Origin: Acanthacorydalis orientalis
Taxonomy: Eukaryota > Arthropoda > Insecta > Megaloptera > Corydalidae
Direction: 5' to 3'
Length of the DNA stretch: 64,000 nucleotides
NCBI GenBank assembly: GCA_034766995.1
Contig: CM068325.1
Span: 392,001 to 456,000, forward strand
The notes under the pieces are model-generated. The model worked only from the letters and a program-made list of their open reading frames with translations. It searched no databases and was not told where the DNA came from. Position numbers and translations under genes: made by a program. This document shows positions 31,409 to 41,877 of this stretch, piece after piece (the stretch's first letter is position 1; each line of letters begins with the position of its first letter).

Positions 31409-34400
31409 CTAAGGAACCGCTCTGGGGAATAGGTTTTTAATATCGTCAGTGCCTACTCGAGCAGCGTGATCTAAGGCAGTCTTTCCGATCTTGTCCAGAG
31501 TATCAGTCGCTGCCCGAGCGTCGTCTATTAATAATTTGCACATTGCATACCGAACATGCAATACAGCTAAATGCAATGGTGTCCGTCCGTCGTTGTTCTT
31601 GACATTTGGATCCAAATGCGCTGCGATTAATAGTCTCGCAATGCGAACATTTCCACCTTCGGCAGCGAAATGAAGCACAGTGTTTCCACGACTGTCAATA
31701 ACATCATTTGCTGCCTGAGCGTCTTCTATTAATAATTTGCACATTGCATAACGACCTTTCATTGCAGCCAAATGCAATGGTGTGCATCCGTCGTCGTTCT
31801 TGACATTTGGATCAAAATGCGCTGCGATTAATAGTCTCGCAATGTCAACATTTCCACCTCTAACAGCGTGATGAAGCACAGTATCTCCGTCACTGTCAAT
31901 AACATCATTCGCTGCCTGAGCGTCTTCTATTAATAATTTGAACATTTCATAATGACCATCGAGAGCAGCTAAATGCAATGGTGTGCGTCCGTATTTGTTC
32001 TTGACATTTGGATCCAAATGCGCTGCGATTAATAGTTTCGCAATGTCAACATTTCCACCTCGAGCAGCGTCATGAAGCACAGTATCTCCACGACTGTCAA
32101 TAACATCATTCGCTGCCTGAGCGTCTTCTATTAATAATTTGAACATTTCATAAGGACCATCGAGAGCAGCTAAATGCAATGGTGTGCGTCCGTATTTGTT
32201 CTTGACATTTGGATCCAAATGCGCTGCGATTAATAGTTTCGCAATGTCAACATTGCCTCTCCTAGCAGCGTAATGAAGCACAGTATCTCCGTCACTGTCA
32301 GAAATATCATTCGCTGCCTGAGCGTCTTCTATTAATAATTTGAACATTTCATAATGACCATTGAAAGCAGCCAAATGCAATGGTGTCCGTCCGTAGTCGT
32401 TCTTGACATTTGGATAAAAATGTGCTGCGATTAATAGTTTCGCAATGTCAACATTGCCTCTCCTAGCAGCGTAATGAAGCACAGTATCTCCGTTACTGTC
32501 AGAAATATCATTCGCTGCCTGAGCGTCTTCTATTAATAATTTGAACATTGCATAACGATCCTTCATTGCAGCTAAATGCAATGGTGTGCGTCCGTATTTG
32601 TTCGTGACATTTGGATCAAAATGCGCTGCGATTAATAGTCTCGCAATGTCGACATTTCCACCTCCAGCAGCGTGATGAAGCACAGTATCTCCGTCACTGT
32701 CAATAACATCATTCGCTGCCTGAGCGTCTTCTATTAATAATTTGAATATTTCATAATGACCATAGAGAGCAGCTAAATGCAATGGTGTCTGTCCGTCGTC
32801 GTTCTTGACATTTGGATCGGCATTCGCTTTAATTAATATTTTTATAATTTCAACACTACCTCCCCTAATAGCGCCGTGTAAAACTGTGTCTCCTTTAGTT
32901 CCCCAAAAATCAAATGCGATATTGGCTTTTAGGAACCAGTCATAGTCATCATATATCCTTACGCTGTTCACAGAGGTTCCGCACTTAATTAAATATTTAG
33001 TTGTATTCACGTAAGCATTTGTTGCTGCGTAGTATATAAAATTCACGTCCTTCATATACTTGTATGCTGTCTCATCGTCAGCGTCGACCCCAAGTAACGT
33101 GTCTACGTTCTTCCAATTTCTTACGGCGCACGCATATTCGGTCGGCTTCCACCCACACAAACTGTCCACCGACATCGACTGTACACCCTTCTCAACTAAA
33201 ACACCAATCAGGTTGTTATATTCGTACGCGGCACAAAGATGTAAAGCGTTTCTGTCGAAGTCCGCAAGAGATTCGACGCGATCTGAATGCGTCTCGAGTA
33301 TTGCGATCAAACATTTTTCGTCGTTGTTTAGAATCGCCTTGAAAATGTCACCTCTCGCCGACAAGCGATCGAAGAAACGTCGCACCATTTCAAATTCCGG
33401 CCTGAAGAAGTGTTTTTTGAAGAATACAAGCAGCTGCTTTCGTCTACCGGACCTGTCGTTTTTAAGTCGATCGTGAAACCATTTCGCCGCGAAATATTCA
33501 GCGAACGTTTTGTGTATAAACGCGGGCCTCATGCTCTCGACAATATGAACAATTCCGTTTCTTTCATTCCCGCCCTCGGCCTCGCGTATGTACTTCCCCA
33601 TTTTCTTCCGGTCTTCCTCCGACAGAATGTCACGCAGGTGAGCTTCCGTGAAAATCGCGCAGAGACCGAAGTATGAATGGGTTTTGGTAAATCTATCACG
33701 ATCTTTTGAACTTTGTATTTTGTTACTTACAAGAGTTGTGTTCAATTTTGATTTTTCCACTTGATATATTATTCGTTTCTTCTCTATGAATTCTTCGTAC
33801 AGTTCTAGAATGTCGAGAGTGTCGGGCAGATACGCTTCGACGTCGTCTTGCTCAGAATTAAAATATTCATCGAACTTCGCTTGGTACACTTCGCCGAGCA
33901 TCCGGCACTGCAACGGTATGCCGGTCATCTGCTGGTGTTTGTCACGAATCGATTTGCTCGTCACGTTAATCAGACGATCGACGAACTTCTTCACACGCGC
34001 GCTCCGGTCGTCCGCCCCGTGCCTATTCCAGTAAGCTAGGAAAAAGTTACCTTGATCTTCGGTCGTGAATCTGACGAGCGAGCAGGACAATACGTTCAGT
34101 TCCTTTTCCAAGTACTTTTTCTCTTGCGGTCTGCTCGTCACCCACAGCCTAACAGCACTGATGTCCTTAATTAATTCGATGAGATCGATTACGATTTCCC
34201 TGTAGTGTGGCGCGATTTCGTCGAATCCGTCCAATAAAACGAATATCTCGTCGGATTGACTGAAGTGCCGCTCGAAATACTTTCTCTCGAACGTGTTCCT
34301 GTAACCCTCTGTATTGTTGTACAACTGCGTTCCGACGATAAAGTCGATAGCCTCGCTTCGTTCTGTGAAAGTTCGTTTTCCTTCGAGCCGTTTTTCGAAT

Positions 34401-36532
34401 TCTTTTGTGCAATTATTTAAGTTTATTTTAATTGCGAGTGTGTTCGGCCTTTCTTCAGTCATCCGCGAGGCCAAAACGGTAAGCAAATCACTCTTTCCCA
34501 TTCCCGGTTCGGCTATGATCAAAACTATTCTATTATTCATGGCGGTTAAGCGACGTAGTTCGATAGACCTAGACGATTCTTCATTCACGTACGGTAATAA
34601 TCTGTCTATTGATTTAGTTTCTTGACAGAAGAACTTCTTTTTTCCATGCCGCAACAGAGTGACGTTTCCACGTTTTTGTTTGTTACAGTGATCGAGAAAG
34701 ACGTTTTGCGAATTTGCTGTATCGGTAGAAACAAGCTTGCATTTCGCTGACGATCCTAGTCGTCGAAACTCGGCCTCGTTTATGTTGTAAATAATGTATA
34801 TATCATCCTGACTATCGACTTCAAATATATCTTTTCTTATTCGGTTCCGTAGAGATATTCGTCTCTCGATAAAGTTCGAAATACCGCAGTCAATCGGTTG
34901 TCCGAGCGTGACCGTAGAATCGACAACATCGTTGAGAATTCCGTCGTACAATAAATCCGGGAATTTCGAAATCTCGCAATCCGCCAGCTTCACATCTCGA
35001 CCGCGCAGGCAAATCGTCTTCTCGTCTTCTATTCGCCTTCGAGTACCTTCATCTAGATCATTCCATTCTGTTCGGTCCGTTATTATCTCACACGTGTCGT
35101 TCGAATAATTTTCACCGCTCCTGGAAACCAATATTATTTTCTTCAAGTCCACGCAAACGCTCTCTGACTCGTCGTGAATTCTGTCCAACAAATCCTCGAT
35201 GCTCTCTGCAAGATCCGTCGTCATGTCATCTTCGCACGTGATAATCAAGTATTCGGTTTTTTCAATCTCGATATCGTCTTCGATTGCGCTTGACATGCTG
35301 ACAAATTGACGTTCCGTGATCAGGTTGTATTTTTTACCTTCGTATATGTCGCTCAATTTGCTTGAAGCGAAGACGACGCCAGCGTTCGCTATGATAATTA
35401 GAAATTCTTTATTGCTGCATTCGATGGCCGTTTTCAGTCGCTCGGCCGATTCTTCTCTAACGGAATATCCTCGAGTCGTCAGCAGGTTCATATTCATTTC
35501 GTGAAACGCTGTTAACCTCGTCATGGAGCATCTGCTCGCTTCTTTGAACCAGTTCGCCACTTGTGTGTCCGTCAGTACCGTGACATTCGGATCACTGTGA
35601 AATCTACAAACTCTGCTGTACAGAAGCGTGTGAGCAACATCGAACTGATTTGAATTGGGCACGGTACCTAATTTACACTTCTTCAAACAACGTTTTACTT
35701 CCCTTTTAATAGAGTCTTCCATTTTATTTTTATTTGTTTGTTTCGCGTGAAATTTCAATTTTTTCAAAAACATGTCGATCCACTTTTCTCTCTCGTTCGA
35801 TTCTAGGTTTTGAAAATACCGCATGGAATTGTATCCTTCGTTGTTTGAGATATCTTGTTGGTTCGTCGCCGTTGTTCGATTTCGTTTGCTGTCTGTTTTT
35901 TTCTTTTTTTCTTCACTCTTTTTGATTTCGTCACGGATGAATTGTAATAATTTTTCGGTTAAAGTTGTTTTGAATTTAGATTGTCCGTTTTTAAAACGAT
36001 AACATGCTTCTGATTCGAGTAATTCGTCCTTGTACGTCTCCAAATCTTTTTTTAACTCGTCGTCGACGTCGATGTTCGTGTATAGAATAAGATCTTCGAT
36101 TTCACAAGTGAATTTCTGCTCGAATTTATGTTTGAACACGATCTCTAGGTACGATAGAAAATACATGGTCAAATCGAAAGGATTTTTTTTTTCGAAGAGC
36201 ATTTCCTTCGTTAGTTTCTTAGAGCTGTCTTCCTTACTTTTCACCTGAACCATTCTGCACAAAATGCGATCGTCTCGCTCGTAGAAGATCACAATGTCGT
36301 CGAATTTCCCCGCTTCGTCCACTTCGCACGTGAGATTGAATTTGAAGTTCTGCTTCTTCATAAACTTGCATAGGTACAGCATTATCACGTGATCGTGATA
36401 AGTGACACCGTGCGACTTTATTTTTTCGCCCGCTGCCGTGTAGTTCTTCACGTCTCGGATCTGGTCGTTCCCGTCCAGTGGACTTATCTGATCCGACGAT
36501 GGCGACGACGATGCTGCTCGTGTGGAAGACAT
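31409..36532 (-). CDS. Nuclease-like / NACHT NTPase / ankyrin-repeat protein, intronless, 1707 aa
   Basis: A single uninterrupted ORF. An in-frame TAA lies two codons above the ATG, which fixes the start. Residues 30-150 hold a PD-(D/E)xK-like pattern: a conserved-looking GVTYHDHVIMLYL helix, then GKFDDIVIFY (D78, D79) and MVQVKSKED (Q96-x-K98), as in Cap4/DUF4297-type nucleases. Residues 200-290 are lysine-rich coiled coil. Residues 365-520 look like a degenerate P-loop domain (FLIIIANAGVVFASSKL; KKIILVSRSGE). An intact NACHT follows: Walker A AEPGMGKS at 674-681, Walker B FVLLDGFDEI at 764-773, sensor LWVTSRP at 796-802, and the helical FIHKTFAEYFAA at 1005-1016. Ankyrin repeats run from about 1090 to 1700. 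NACHT proteins are signal-triggered oligomerising switches, with the repeats as the usual sensor. An intracellular immune or surveillance role is inferred from architecture, which resembles bacterial Avs proteins. Catalysis is unproven. No introns and a complete frame amid dead transposons suggest selection. Confidence 0.9.
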   Translation of the reverse strand: MSSTRAASSSPSSDQISPLDGNDQIRDVKNYTAAGEKIKSHGVTYHDHVIMLYLCKFMKKQNFKFNLTCEVDEAGKFDDIVIFYERDDRILCRMVQVKSKEDSSKKLTKEMLFEKKNPFDLTMYFLSYLEIVFKHKFEQKFTCEIEDLILYTNIDVDDELKKDLETYKDELLESEACYRFKNGQSKFKTTLTEKLLQFIRDEIKKSEEKKKKTDSKRNRTTATNQQDISNNEGYNSMRYFQNLESNEREKWIDMFLKKLKFHAKQTNKNKMEDSIKREVKRCLKKCKLGTVPNSNQFDVAHTLLYSRVCRFHSDPNVTVLTDTQVANWFKEASRCSMTRLTAFHEMNMNLLTTRGYSVREESAERLKTAIECSNKEFLIIIANAGVVFASSKLSDIYEGKKYNLITERQFVSMSSAIEDDIEIEKTEYLIITCEDDMTTDLAESIEDLLDRIHDESESVCVDLKKIILVSRSGENYSNDTCEIITDRTEWNDLDEGTRRRIEDEKTICLRGRDVKLADCEISKFPDLLYDGILNDVVDSTVTLGQPIDCGISNFIERRISLRNRIRKDIFEVDSQDDIYIIYNINEAEFRRLGSSAKCKLVSTDTANSQNVFLDHCNKQKRGNVTLLRHGKKKFFCQETKSIDRLLPYVNEESSRSIELRRLTAMNNRIVLIIAEPGMGKSDLLTVLASRMTEERPNTLAIKINLNNCTKEFEKRLEGKRTFTERSEAIDFIVGTQLYNNTEGYRNTFERKYFERHFSQSDEIFVLLDGFDEIAPHYREIVIDLIELIKDISAVRLWVTSRPQEKKYLEKELNVLSCSLVRFTTEDQGNFFLAYWNRHGADDRSARVKKFVDRLINVTSKSIRDKHQQMTGIPLQCRMLGEVYQAKFDEYFNSEQDDVEAYLPDTLDILELYEEFIEKKRIIYQVEKSKLNTTLVSNKIQSSKDRDRFTKTHSYFGLCAIFTEAHLRDILSEEDRKKMGKYIREAEGGNERNGIVHIVESMRPAFIHKTFAEYFAAKWFHDRLKNDRSGRRKQLLVFFKKHFFRPEFEMVRRFFDRLSARGDIFKAILNNDEKCLIAILETHSDRVESLADFDRNALHLCAAYEYNNLIGVLVEKGVQSMSVDSLCGWKPTEYACAVRNWKNVDTLLGVDADDETAYKYMKDVNFIYYAATNAYVNTTKYLIKCGTSVNSVRIYDDYDWFLKANIAFDFWGTKGDTVLHGAIRGGSVEIIKILIKANADPNVKNDDGQTPLHLAALYGHYEIFKLLIEDAQAANDVIDSDGDTVLHHAAGGGNVDIARLLIAAHFDPNVTNKYGRTPLHLAAMKDRYAMFKLLIEDAQAANDISDSNGDTVLHYAARRGNVDIAKLLIAAHFYPNVKNDYGRTPLHLAAFNGHYEMFKLLIEDAQAANDISDSDGDTVLHYAARRGNVDIAKLLIAAHLDPNVKNKYGRTPLHLAALDGPYEMFKLLIEDAQAANDVIDSRGDTVLHDAARGGNVDIAKLLIAAHLDPNVKNKYGRTPLHLAALDGHYEMFKLLIEDAQAANDVIDSDGDTVLHHAVRGGNVDIARLLIAAHFDPNVKNDDGCTPLHLAAMKGRYAMCKLLIEDAQAANDVIDSRGNTVLHFAAEGGNVRIARLLIAAHLDPNVKNNDGRTPLHLAVLHVRYAMCKLLIDDARAATDTLDKIGKTALDHAARVGTDDIKNLFPRAVP
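31440..32893 (-). repeat. 201-bp tandem repeat coding for ankyrin pairs
   Basis: Within the NACHT-ankyrin ORF, residues 1214-1700 are 15 ankyrin repeats alternating between two types. Type A reads GDTVLH-AA-GGNVDIA-LLI and type B reads GRTPLHLAA---Y-MFKLLI plus EDAQAAND. Each A+B pair is 67 residues, 201 bases, and about seven pairs are in tandem. TTGACATTTGGAT recurs every 201 bases with few changes between units, so the expansion is recent and the copy number is probably variable. Confidence 0.92.
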
Positions 36533-37096
36533 GTTTTAAACACTTTTTATGCACCTGTTAAATTAAATGCTTTCAATTTCACGATCGTAAAAATCGACAC
36601 ATGATTAAAAAAGATCATTTTTTTTTACGAAGTTATTAATAAATTTAGTATTAATTATTTGATTGATAATTAGTATCAAACACTCAAGAAACGTATTTAA
36701 ATTTCATTTTTTGTTTGATCTCTTTGCCAAATATTAGAAAAGGTACAGATCAGTGTGTCCTTTTCATTTTTTAATGTTTCGTTTATCAAGTAAACATTTT
36801 TAATGTCGATGAAAATAGGAAAATACGGATGCACACATTACAAAAATATAAACTGGAATGTTCTCTATGAAAAGAAAACATGCATTTTATCATATTCTGT
36901 TAACTTATTAAAATAATAATTCTGTTATTGTAAATATTTTGCATTTTATAATTTCTAACCGACGTTTTGTCAACTAGTTTCAATCGTTCTATCTGTATCG
37001 GATATGTTAAAGGAAGTTTACTCTAGTTCTGATCATTTCTCAAAGTGTATCCGTCACTGAACCTGTTAATTTTGTAGCCTATATGTTTCCTATTGT
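36533..37096. other. 5' flank of the NACHT-ankyrin gene
   Basis: AT-rich DNA without a second gene. I cannot identify a TATA box or initiator with confidence. Confidence 0.4.
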
Positions 37097-37125
37097 CAGG
37101 TTGGTAGAAAAATAATTCCGGTTTA
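37097..37125 (+). repeat. Solo mariner-type end
   Basis: CAGGTTGGTAGAAAAATAAT TCCGGTTT matches the left end of the irritans-type mariner at 55753. No partner end follows nearby. Confidence 0.6.
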
Positions 37126-37514
37126 TCACCTTTAAATTAATATACATTTTTCTTACCTGGCTGTTTCGAGTGGTCCAGAAACGTTCGATGACTAGCGCCT
37201 AACTTTTGTGAAGCTTTCGAATTGTTGTGGTGGTTCCGATTCAACTCGCGCCTTCGGTCGGTCGTTATGAACTGAAGAAGAATGCACCTACACCAGCGAT
37301 TGTACTCAATATTATATACACTTGATTACGAGATAGAATAGAAAAATTAACATTTGATTTTTGTGGTAAACCGATTTTTTTGTTAAATTTCATTCACAAC
37401 AAGCCTATTTCAATGACAATAAAATGGACTTCATAAATTAAACGTTATCATGTATTTAATTTTCCGTATCCCTTTTATTGTATGCGAATTTTTTAAAAAA
37501 TGTATGAAGCATGC

Positions 37515-37516
<2 letters not shown>

Positions 37517-37569
<53 letters not shown>
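37517..37569. repeat. (TA)n microsatellite
   Basis: A pure TA run of about 50 bases. Confidence 0.95.
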
Positions 37570-37571
<2 letters not shown>

Positions 37572-37669
37572 AAAGGAAATGGACATGTAAAGGTCCCAAT
37601 AATTAAAAAAACGAAATAGACTACATGCTGGTAAATAAAAAATCAATTGTGGAATTGTTCCGTATTAAA

Positions 37670-39581
37670 TAGATTTAATGCCGGGAACGATCATCGGATG
37701 ATAAGAGCAGAATGCGCATAAATGCGAGACTGGAAAGAAGAAAACTTTTCAGGACTCCGAGATAGACAATTAATATTCAAACCCTAGAAGAGAGAAATGT
37801 AGAATTTGAAACAGAATTAAGAAACCGTTTTGATATATTGGAGAACGTAGATGCGAATGTAGAAGAAAAAGTGGTTGAAATTATCAAAGAGTCCGCACAA
37901 GAAATAGGAGGAACGCTTAAAATAAAATCTAATAAGAAAATATCAGAAAAAACTAAATGTCTAATGAAGAAGAGAAGAGAAATAAAACTAGCAGATAGTG
38001 TGAAAGACCGAATCGAATATATCGAACTTGGCAAAACAGTGAGGAAGTGTATTAGAGAAGACGTTCGAAAGTACAACAATGAACTAATTAAGAAGACTAT
38101 CAAAGAAAATAAAAGCTACCGAAAAATGAAACAGGGCTTAACGATTGGCAAAGAACATATAACTGCCTTGAAATTAGATGATGGGAGCAGAATCTTCAAC
38201 AAAAAGGAAATCATTAAAGAGTAGAAGAATTGTACACAGACCTATACAAAAATACATGCAACAAAGTAAACGAGAATAGAAAACATACAAACCAAGGTGT
38301 CCCACCCGTGCTACCGGAAGAAGTTACATATGCAATAAAGAATATGAAAAACGGAAGAGCATCCGGAAATGATGGGTTAGTAGCAGAAATTTTCAAGTTA
38401 GTAGGAGAAGAAACAGAAAAAGTTCTCGCTGATATATACACTGCTTGTATACAAAAAAGAACTATCCCAGATAAATGGAACGAAGCCACCGTAATACTTC
38501 TACACAAGAAAGGAGATAAAGAGGATTTGGAAAATTATCGGCCGATTAGTTTACTACCAACGATATATAAGATCTTTACAAAAATAATTTCGAAACGTCT
38601 GCAAGTGCAACTAGATTTCGCCCAACTAAGAGAACAAGTAGGATTTGGAACCGGATTTAGTACAATGGATCATATTCAAGCGGTGAGAGAAGTAATAAGC
38701 CGGTCAAATGGATACCAAATACCAGTATGTCTTGGATTTATAGACTACGAGAAGGCTTTCGACTCCATCACCACCTTGTCGGTAATATCTACATTGAAGA
38801 ACCAGGGCATAGAGGGCGCATATATCGAGCTGCTAGATAACATCTATAAACGAGCAACGATGTCGGTGAAGCTACATGAAGAAACAAGAAAGATAAAAAT
38901 CGAGGAAGGTGTAAGACAGAGAGATGCAATTTCTCCGAAATTGTTTACTGCGGCCTTAGAAGAAGTATTCAAATCGCTCGACTGAGAGGACAAAGGAATC
39001 GAGATAAAGGGCGAAAGATTAAGCCATCTCCGGTTCGCCGATGATATAGTTATTTTCGCAAATACTCCGGAAGAGCTGCAAAAGAGAATAGAAGAACTAA
39101 ACGGTGTCAGTCAAAAAATCGGCCTCGACATGAATCATACGAAGACAAAAGTACTGTTCAATGCGTTTGTTTGTCCGAAGAAAATTGAAATAAACGAAAC
39201 GGAAATAGAAGACTCCAAACAATACAACGAAGTATGGAAAGATGCATGTTGGGAATAACAAGAAGAGATAGAAAGAGAATAGAATGGATACGAAAACAAA
39301 CAGGAGTCACAGATATAATAAGAAGAGTGAAGAGTCTGAAATGGAAATGGGCGGGACGTGTCGTAAAAAGAGAGAACAACTGATGGACGAAAAAAATTAT
39401 TGACTGGGAACCAAGGAATATGAAAAAACCGACAAAGAAACCAATGAACAGATGGGACAAGGATATTAGAAACTTTCATGGAAATCTGTGGAGAAGAGAG
39501 GCACTGAATCGAACAGAATGGAAAATCATGGAAGAGGCCCTTATCCAGCCGTGGATTAACAGAGGCTGAAGATGATAATGA

Positions 39582-39590
<9 letters not shown>
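37670..39590 (+). mobile_element. RTE-type non-LTR retrotransposon, 5' truncated
   Basis: The copy starts within the end of the endonuclease region (SDHRMIRA-like text near 37690). It runs through reverse transcriptase to the family's typical 3' end, WRREALNRTEWKIMEEA (39493-39540), and a GATGATAATGACGA tail that leads into (TA)n. RTE elements insert by target-primed reverse transcription and are usually 5' truncated, as here. Confidence 0.88.
37700..39568 (+). pseudogene. RTE reverse transcriptase
   Basis: Pieces in shifting frames keep order: the connector with FDILENVDANVEEKVVEI (37830-37880) and KESAQEIG; then the RT fingers and palm. RT motifs include GRASGNDGLVAEIF (38357-38398), NYRPISLLPTIYKIFTKIIS (38534-38593), FIDYEKAFDS (38737-38766), EEGVRQRDAISPKLF (38903-38947), and RFADDIVIF (39031-39057) with the catalytic DD. 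An in-frame TGA lies at 38983-38985 and a further stop near 39257. QGD, usual at the 'RQGD' site, is RQRD here. Dead copy. Confidence 0.9.
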
Positions 39591-39635
<45 letters not shown>

Positions 39636-39640
39636 GTGTG
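39584..39640. repeat. (TA)n then (TG)n at the RTE tail
   Basis: The microsatellite follows directly on the RTE GATGATAATGACGA tail, which suggests that the tail seeded it. Confidence 0.9.
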
Positions 39641-39692
39641 TGTCCATTTAAGTCCATCAAAATTGAATAGCATAGATGGAGAGTCTCTAGAT

Positions 39693-40689
39693 CAGCGTTA
39701 CTTAAACTGTGTTTCGCGGAACACTGGTATTCTGAGGAAAGTGAATATGCGTTCCGCGAAGAACTATCAAAATGAATATGAGCGCGGAATGGTTTTGAAT
39801 GCTGCGACAGTCTTGCGTATCTGGCAGATATTTTTACAATGTGCATTGAACTTAACTTATGATTACGAGGAGAGAACACTACAATTTTAACACAAGAGAT
39901 ACGATCGCAGTGTTTGATGGAAGGTTGTAATTCTGCATCTCCACAGTTAAAAAGAATAATTCTCTATTGTTTTTCCGCCTTGCATGGGTTTTTGACTGAA
40001 ATAAATGCTAAATTCGATGAAGTAGTGCCTAACGTAATTTTAGAACACTCGAATAACTTGCGATCAGCCATTTTGCAATATTTTCCCGAAATGCAGTGAG
40101 GATAATTCCTGGGTTCGGAATCCATTTACAGTGAGTACTAATCCAGGAGGCCTTGGTGCAAGCGATTATGGAAATCTGATTGATTTAAAACGAAAATACA
40201 AGTAACTCCTACGAAATGATTTCTGAACAAATTTAACAGAAGAGCGTCGCAGCGTGTCAAAATTAACTATTTTTGTTTTATTCCATTTTACAACGCGACA
40301 CATTTACGCGAGGTAGGATTCTCGTATCATGCTGCAACCGAATCAAAATTCAGGAACAGACTCGACGCCACACGAGATATGAGAAATCAACATTCTAATA
40401 TTGTGCCTGGTATAAAAAGAATTTTTAATTCGAAGACCCACAGATATCGAAGTCATTAAGAATGCAATTTTCCAATAAATATACGACAGTTTATTTTACT
40501 ATTTTTATGTGTTCTGTTTTAAATAATTAACATTTCAGAATAAATGTTTGATTTTTCTCAACGCTTGGATCTTCTCATTCATTTTATTTATTATTTATAT
40601 CTACCTATCCTACAGAATAAGCAAGATGTTCCGTTGAAATTTCAAGATTTGTGAAATGTTCTGTCATAGGGAAACTTTGACAAACACTG
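39693..40689 (+). mobile_element. hAT element 1 (997 bp)
   Basis: It is flanked by an exact 8-bp duplication, CTCTAGAT (39685-39692 and 40690-40697), fitting the hAT pattern nTnnnnAn. Ends CAGCGTTACTTAAACTGTG and CAGTGTTTGTCAAAGTTTCC (reverse complement of the right end) share the CAGxGTT core. The copy is short because most of the transposase is missing. Confidence 0.9.
39720..40460 (+). pseudogene. hAT transposase remnant (ZBED/SCAND3-like)
   Basis: Fragments in several frames: a central piece with MEGCNSASPQLKRIILYCFS, ALHGFLTEINAKFDEV and NLRSAILQYFPEM (39917-40097), and the C-terminal dimerisation segment NATHLREVGFSYHAATESKF then RNRLDAT and MRNQHSNIVPGIK (40292-40430). The catalytic DD region is missing. 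The family reads normally as one ~600-residue protein, so this is a relic. Confidence 0.8.
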
Positions 40690-40951
40690 CTCTAGATGAC
40701 AAGGTATGGGTTAAAAATCTATGGCATGAAAACGTTTGAAAGTGGAGTGCTTGGTGTTAACTCCGCGGGACAGGGCTAGATGGCACTGTCCGCGCGATAT
40801 TTGTGCGGAAGGTTGGAATACTTGTAATTTGAATATCAGCACTCGTATACATTCCCATTCGGAAATGTTCAATTTTAACACAGGTTTATAATTATTCTAA
40901 AATTATGAATTCCACGTAAAATAATAAATTCATTATATATTTCATATTTAT

Positions 40952-40954
<3 letters not shown>

Positions 40955-41001
<47 letters not shown>
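40955..41001. repeat. (TA)n microsatellite
   Basis: TA run at the broken edge of the P-like fragment. Confidence 0.95.
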
Positions 41002-41005
<4 letters not shown>

Positions 41006-41443
41006 TTGCTCGGGATTCTTGTAATCTCGAGCCCAGTGTACACCAAACCCTCCTTTCAATCAGCAATCAGCCGCCTTTGATGCACCGCCTTGTGGCATGT
41101 GTTTGGCCCCGCTCAAGCACGTGCGCACGGCTGGCGACAATGGTGCATCACAGGCAGAATAAAATACAATTAAGAGCAACAATTGAGACTCGATAGATTT
41201 TATAATCTAGTAACCGGTCAGTGACAGAAAGACAGTACAACAAGAACCGCCTCGGACTGCAGTGACGACGCCGTGCTCCACTGCAGCATCCATTCTTTCC
41301 CATTTTCTACCTTTTTACATTTGTTTTGTTATTCCTTTTGTAACTTTACAGACAATAAAGTTCGTTGTTTGTCCGTTCAATTACGCATTTCCTTATTCGC
41401 GTACAATTGTGGTCCGCCGAATCGGACGACAGTAAAAGCGCAA

Positions 41444-41522
<79 letters not shown>

Positions 41523-41777
41523 AATGTTTAAGTTCTCGTGCTCTGCCGCTGAGAGCAGCACGTCACTGTACTAGACCTACGTGCGTCGGCGCACAAGGTT
41601 CTGTACAGATTGATGTGGGTAGCGACGACGCTCGACGCACCGGCGTCGGTCTGTTCGCTGCTCACAAGAATACGGAGAGGTTGTCTATACCAAAATTGGA
41701 AATAAATCAGAGATTCACTATTTTTGTAACCAAGTGTTGTTCATTAAGTTTATCCCAGACACATCCATCCTTATCAA
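41002..41777. other. Unrecognised segment, possible solo LTR at 41036-41405
   Basis: 41036 begins TGTACACC, an AATAAA lies at about 41355, and 41405 ends CGTACA, followed by ATTGTGGTCCGCCGAATCGG. TG...CA ends and a primer-binding-like stretch would suit an LTR. I see no second LTR, no gag-pol and no clear target duplication. An (AC)n(TA)n tract lies at 41446-41520; 41521-41777 shows nothing I recognise. Confidence 0.3.
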
Positions 41778-41790
41778 TATATATATATAC

Positions 41791-41875
<85 letters not shown>
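41778..41875. repeat. (TA)n microsatellite
   Basis: Nearly 100 bases of TA, ending exactly where an RTE 3' fragment begins. Confidence 0.95.

Positions 41876-41876
<1 letters not shown>

Positions 41877-41877
<1 letters not shown>

Larger units (their letters stand above)
39660..40954 (+). mobile_element. P-like 3'-end fragment split by a hAT element
   Basis: GCATAGATGGAGAGTCTCTAGAT (39670-39692) continues at 40690 as CTCTAGATGACAAGGTATGG and runs, as in copy 2, through TGGCACTGTCCGCGCGATAT and CATTCGGAAATGTTCAATTT to about 40954. There a (TA)n tract replaces the second hairpin arm. Only the 3' part of the P-like family is present. Confidence 0.8.

Noticed and set aside
33060..36248. Plus-strand frames inside the NACHT-ankyrin locus
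   Set aside because: Antisense shadows of the intact 1707-residue frame, with no domain of their own.
31409..36532. Bacterial (Wolbachia-type) ankyrin gene or assembly contamination
   Set aside because: Flanks are insect-type transposons and microsatellites without a break, and there are no bacterial neighbours or ribosome-binding site. Ancient transfer remains possible but is not shown.
41036..41405. A confident solo LTR
   Set aside because: TG...CA ends and an AATAAA are present, but there is no second copy, no proven target duplication and no linked coding sequence.
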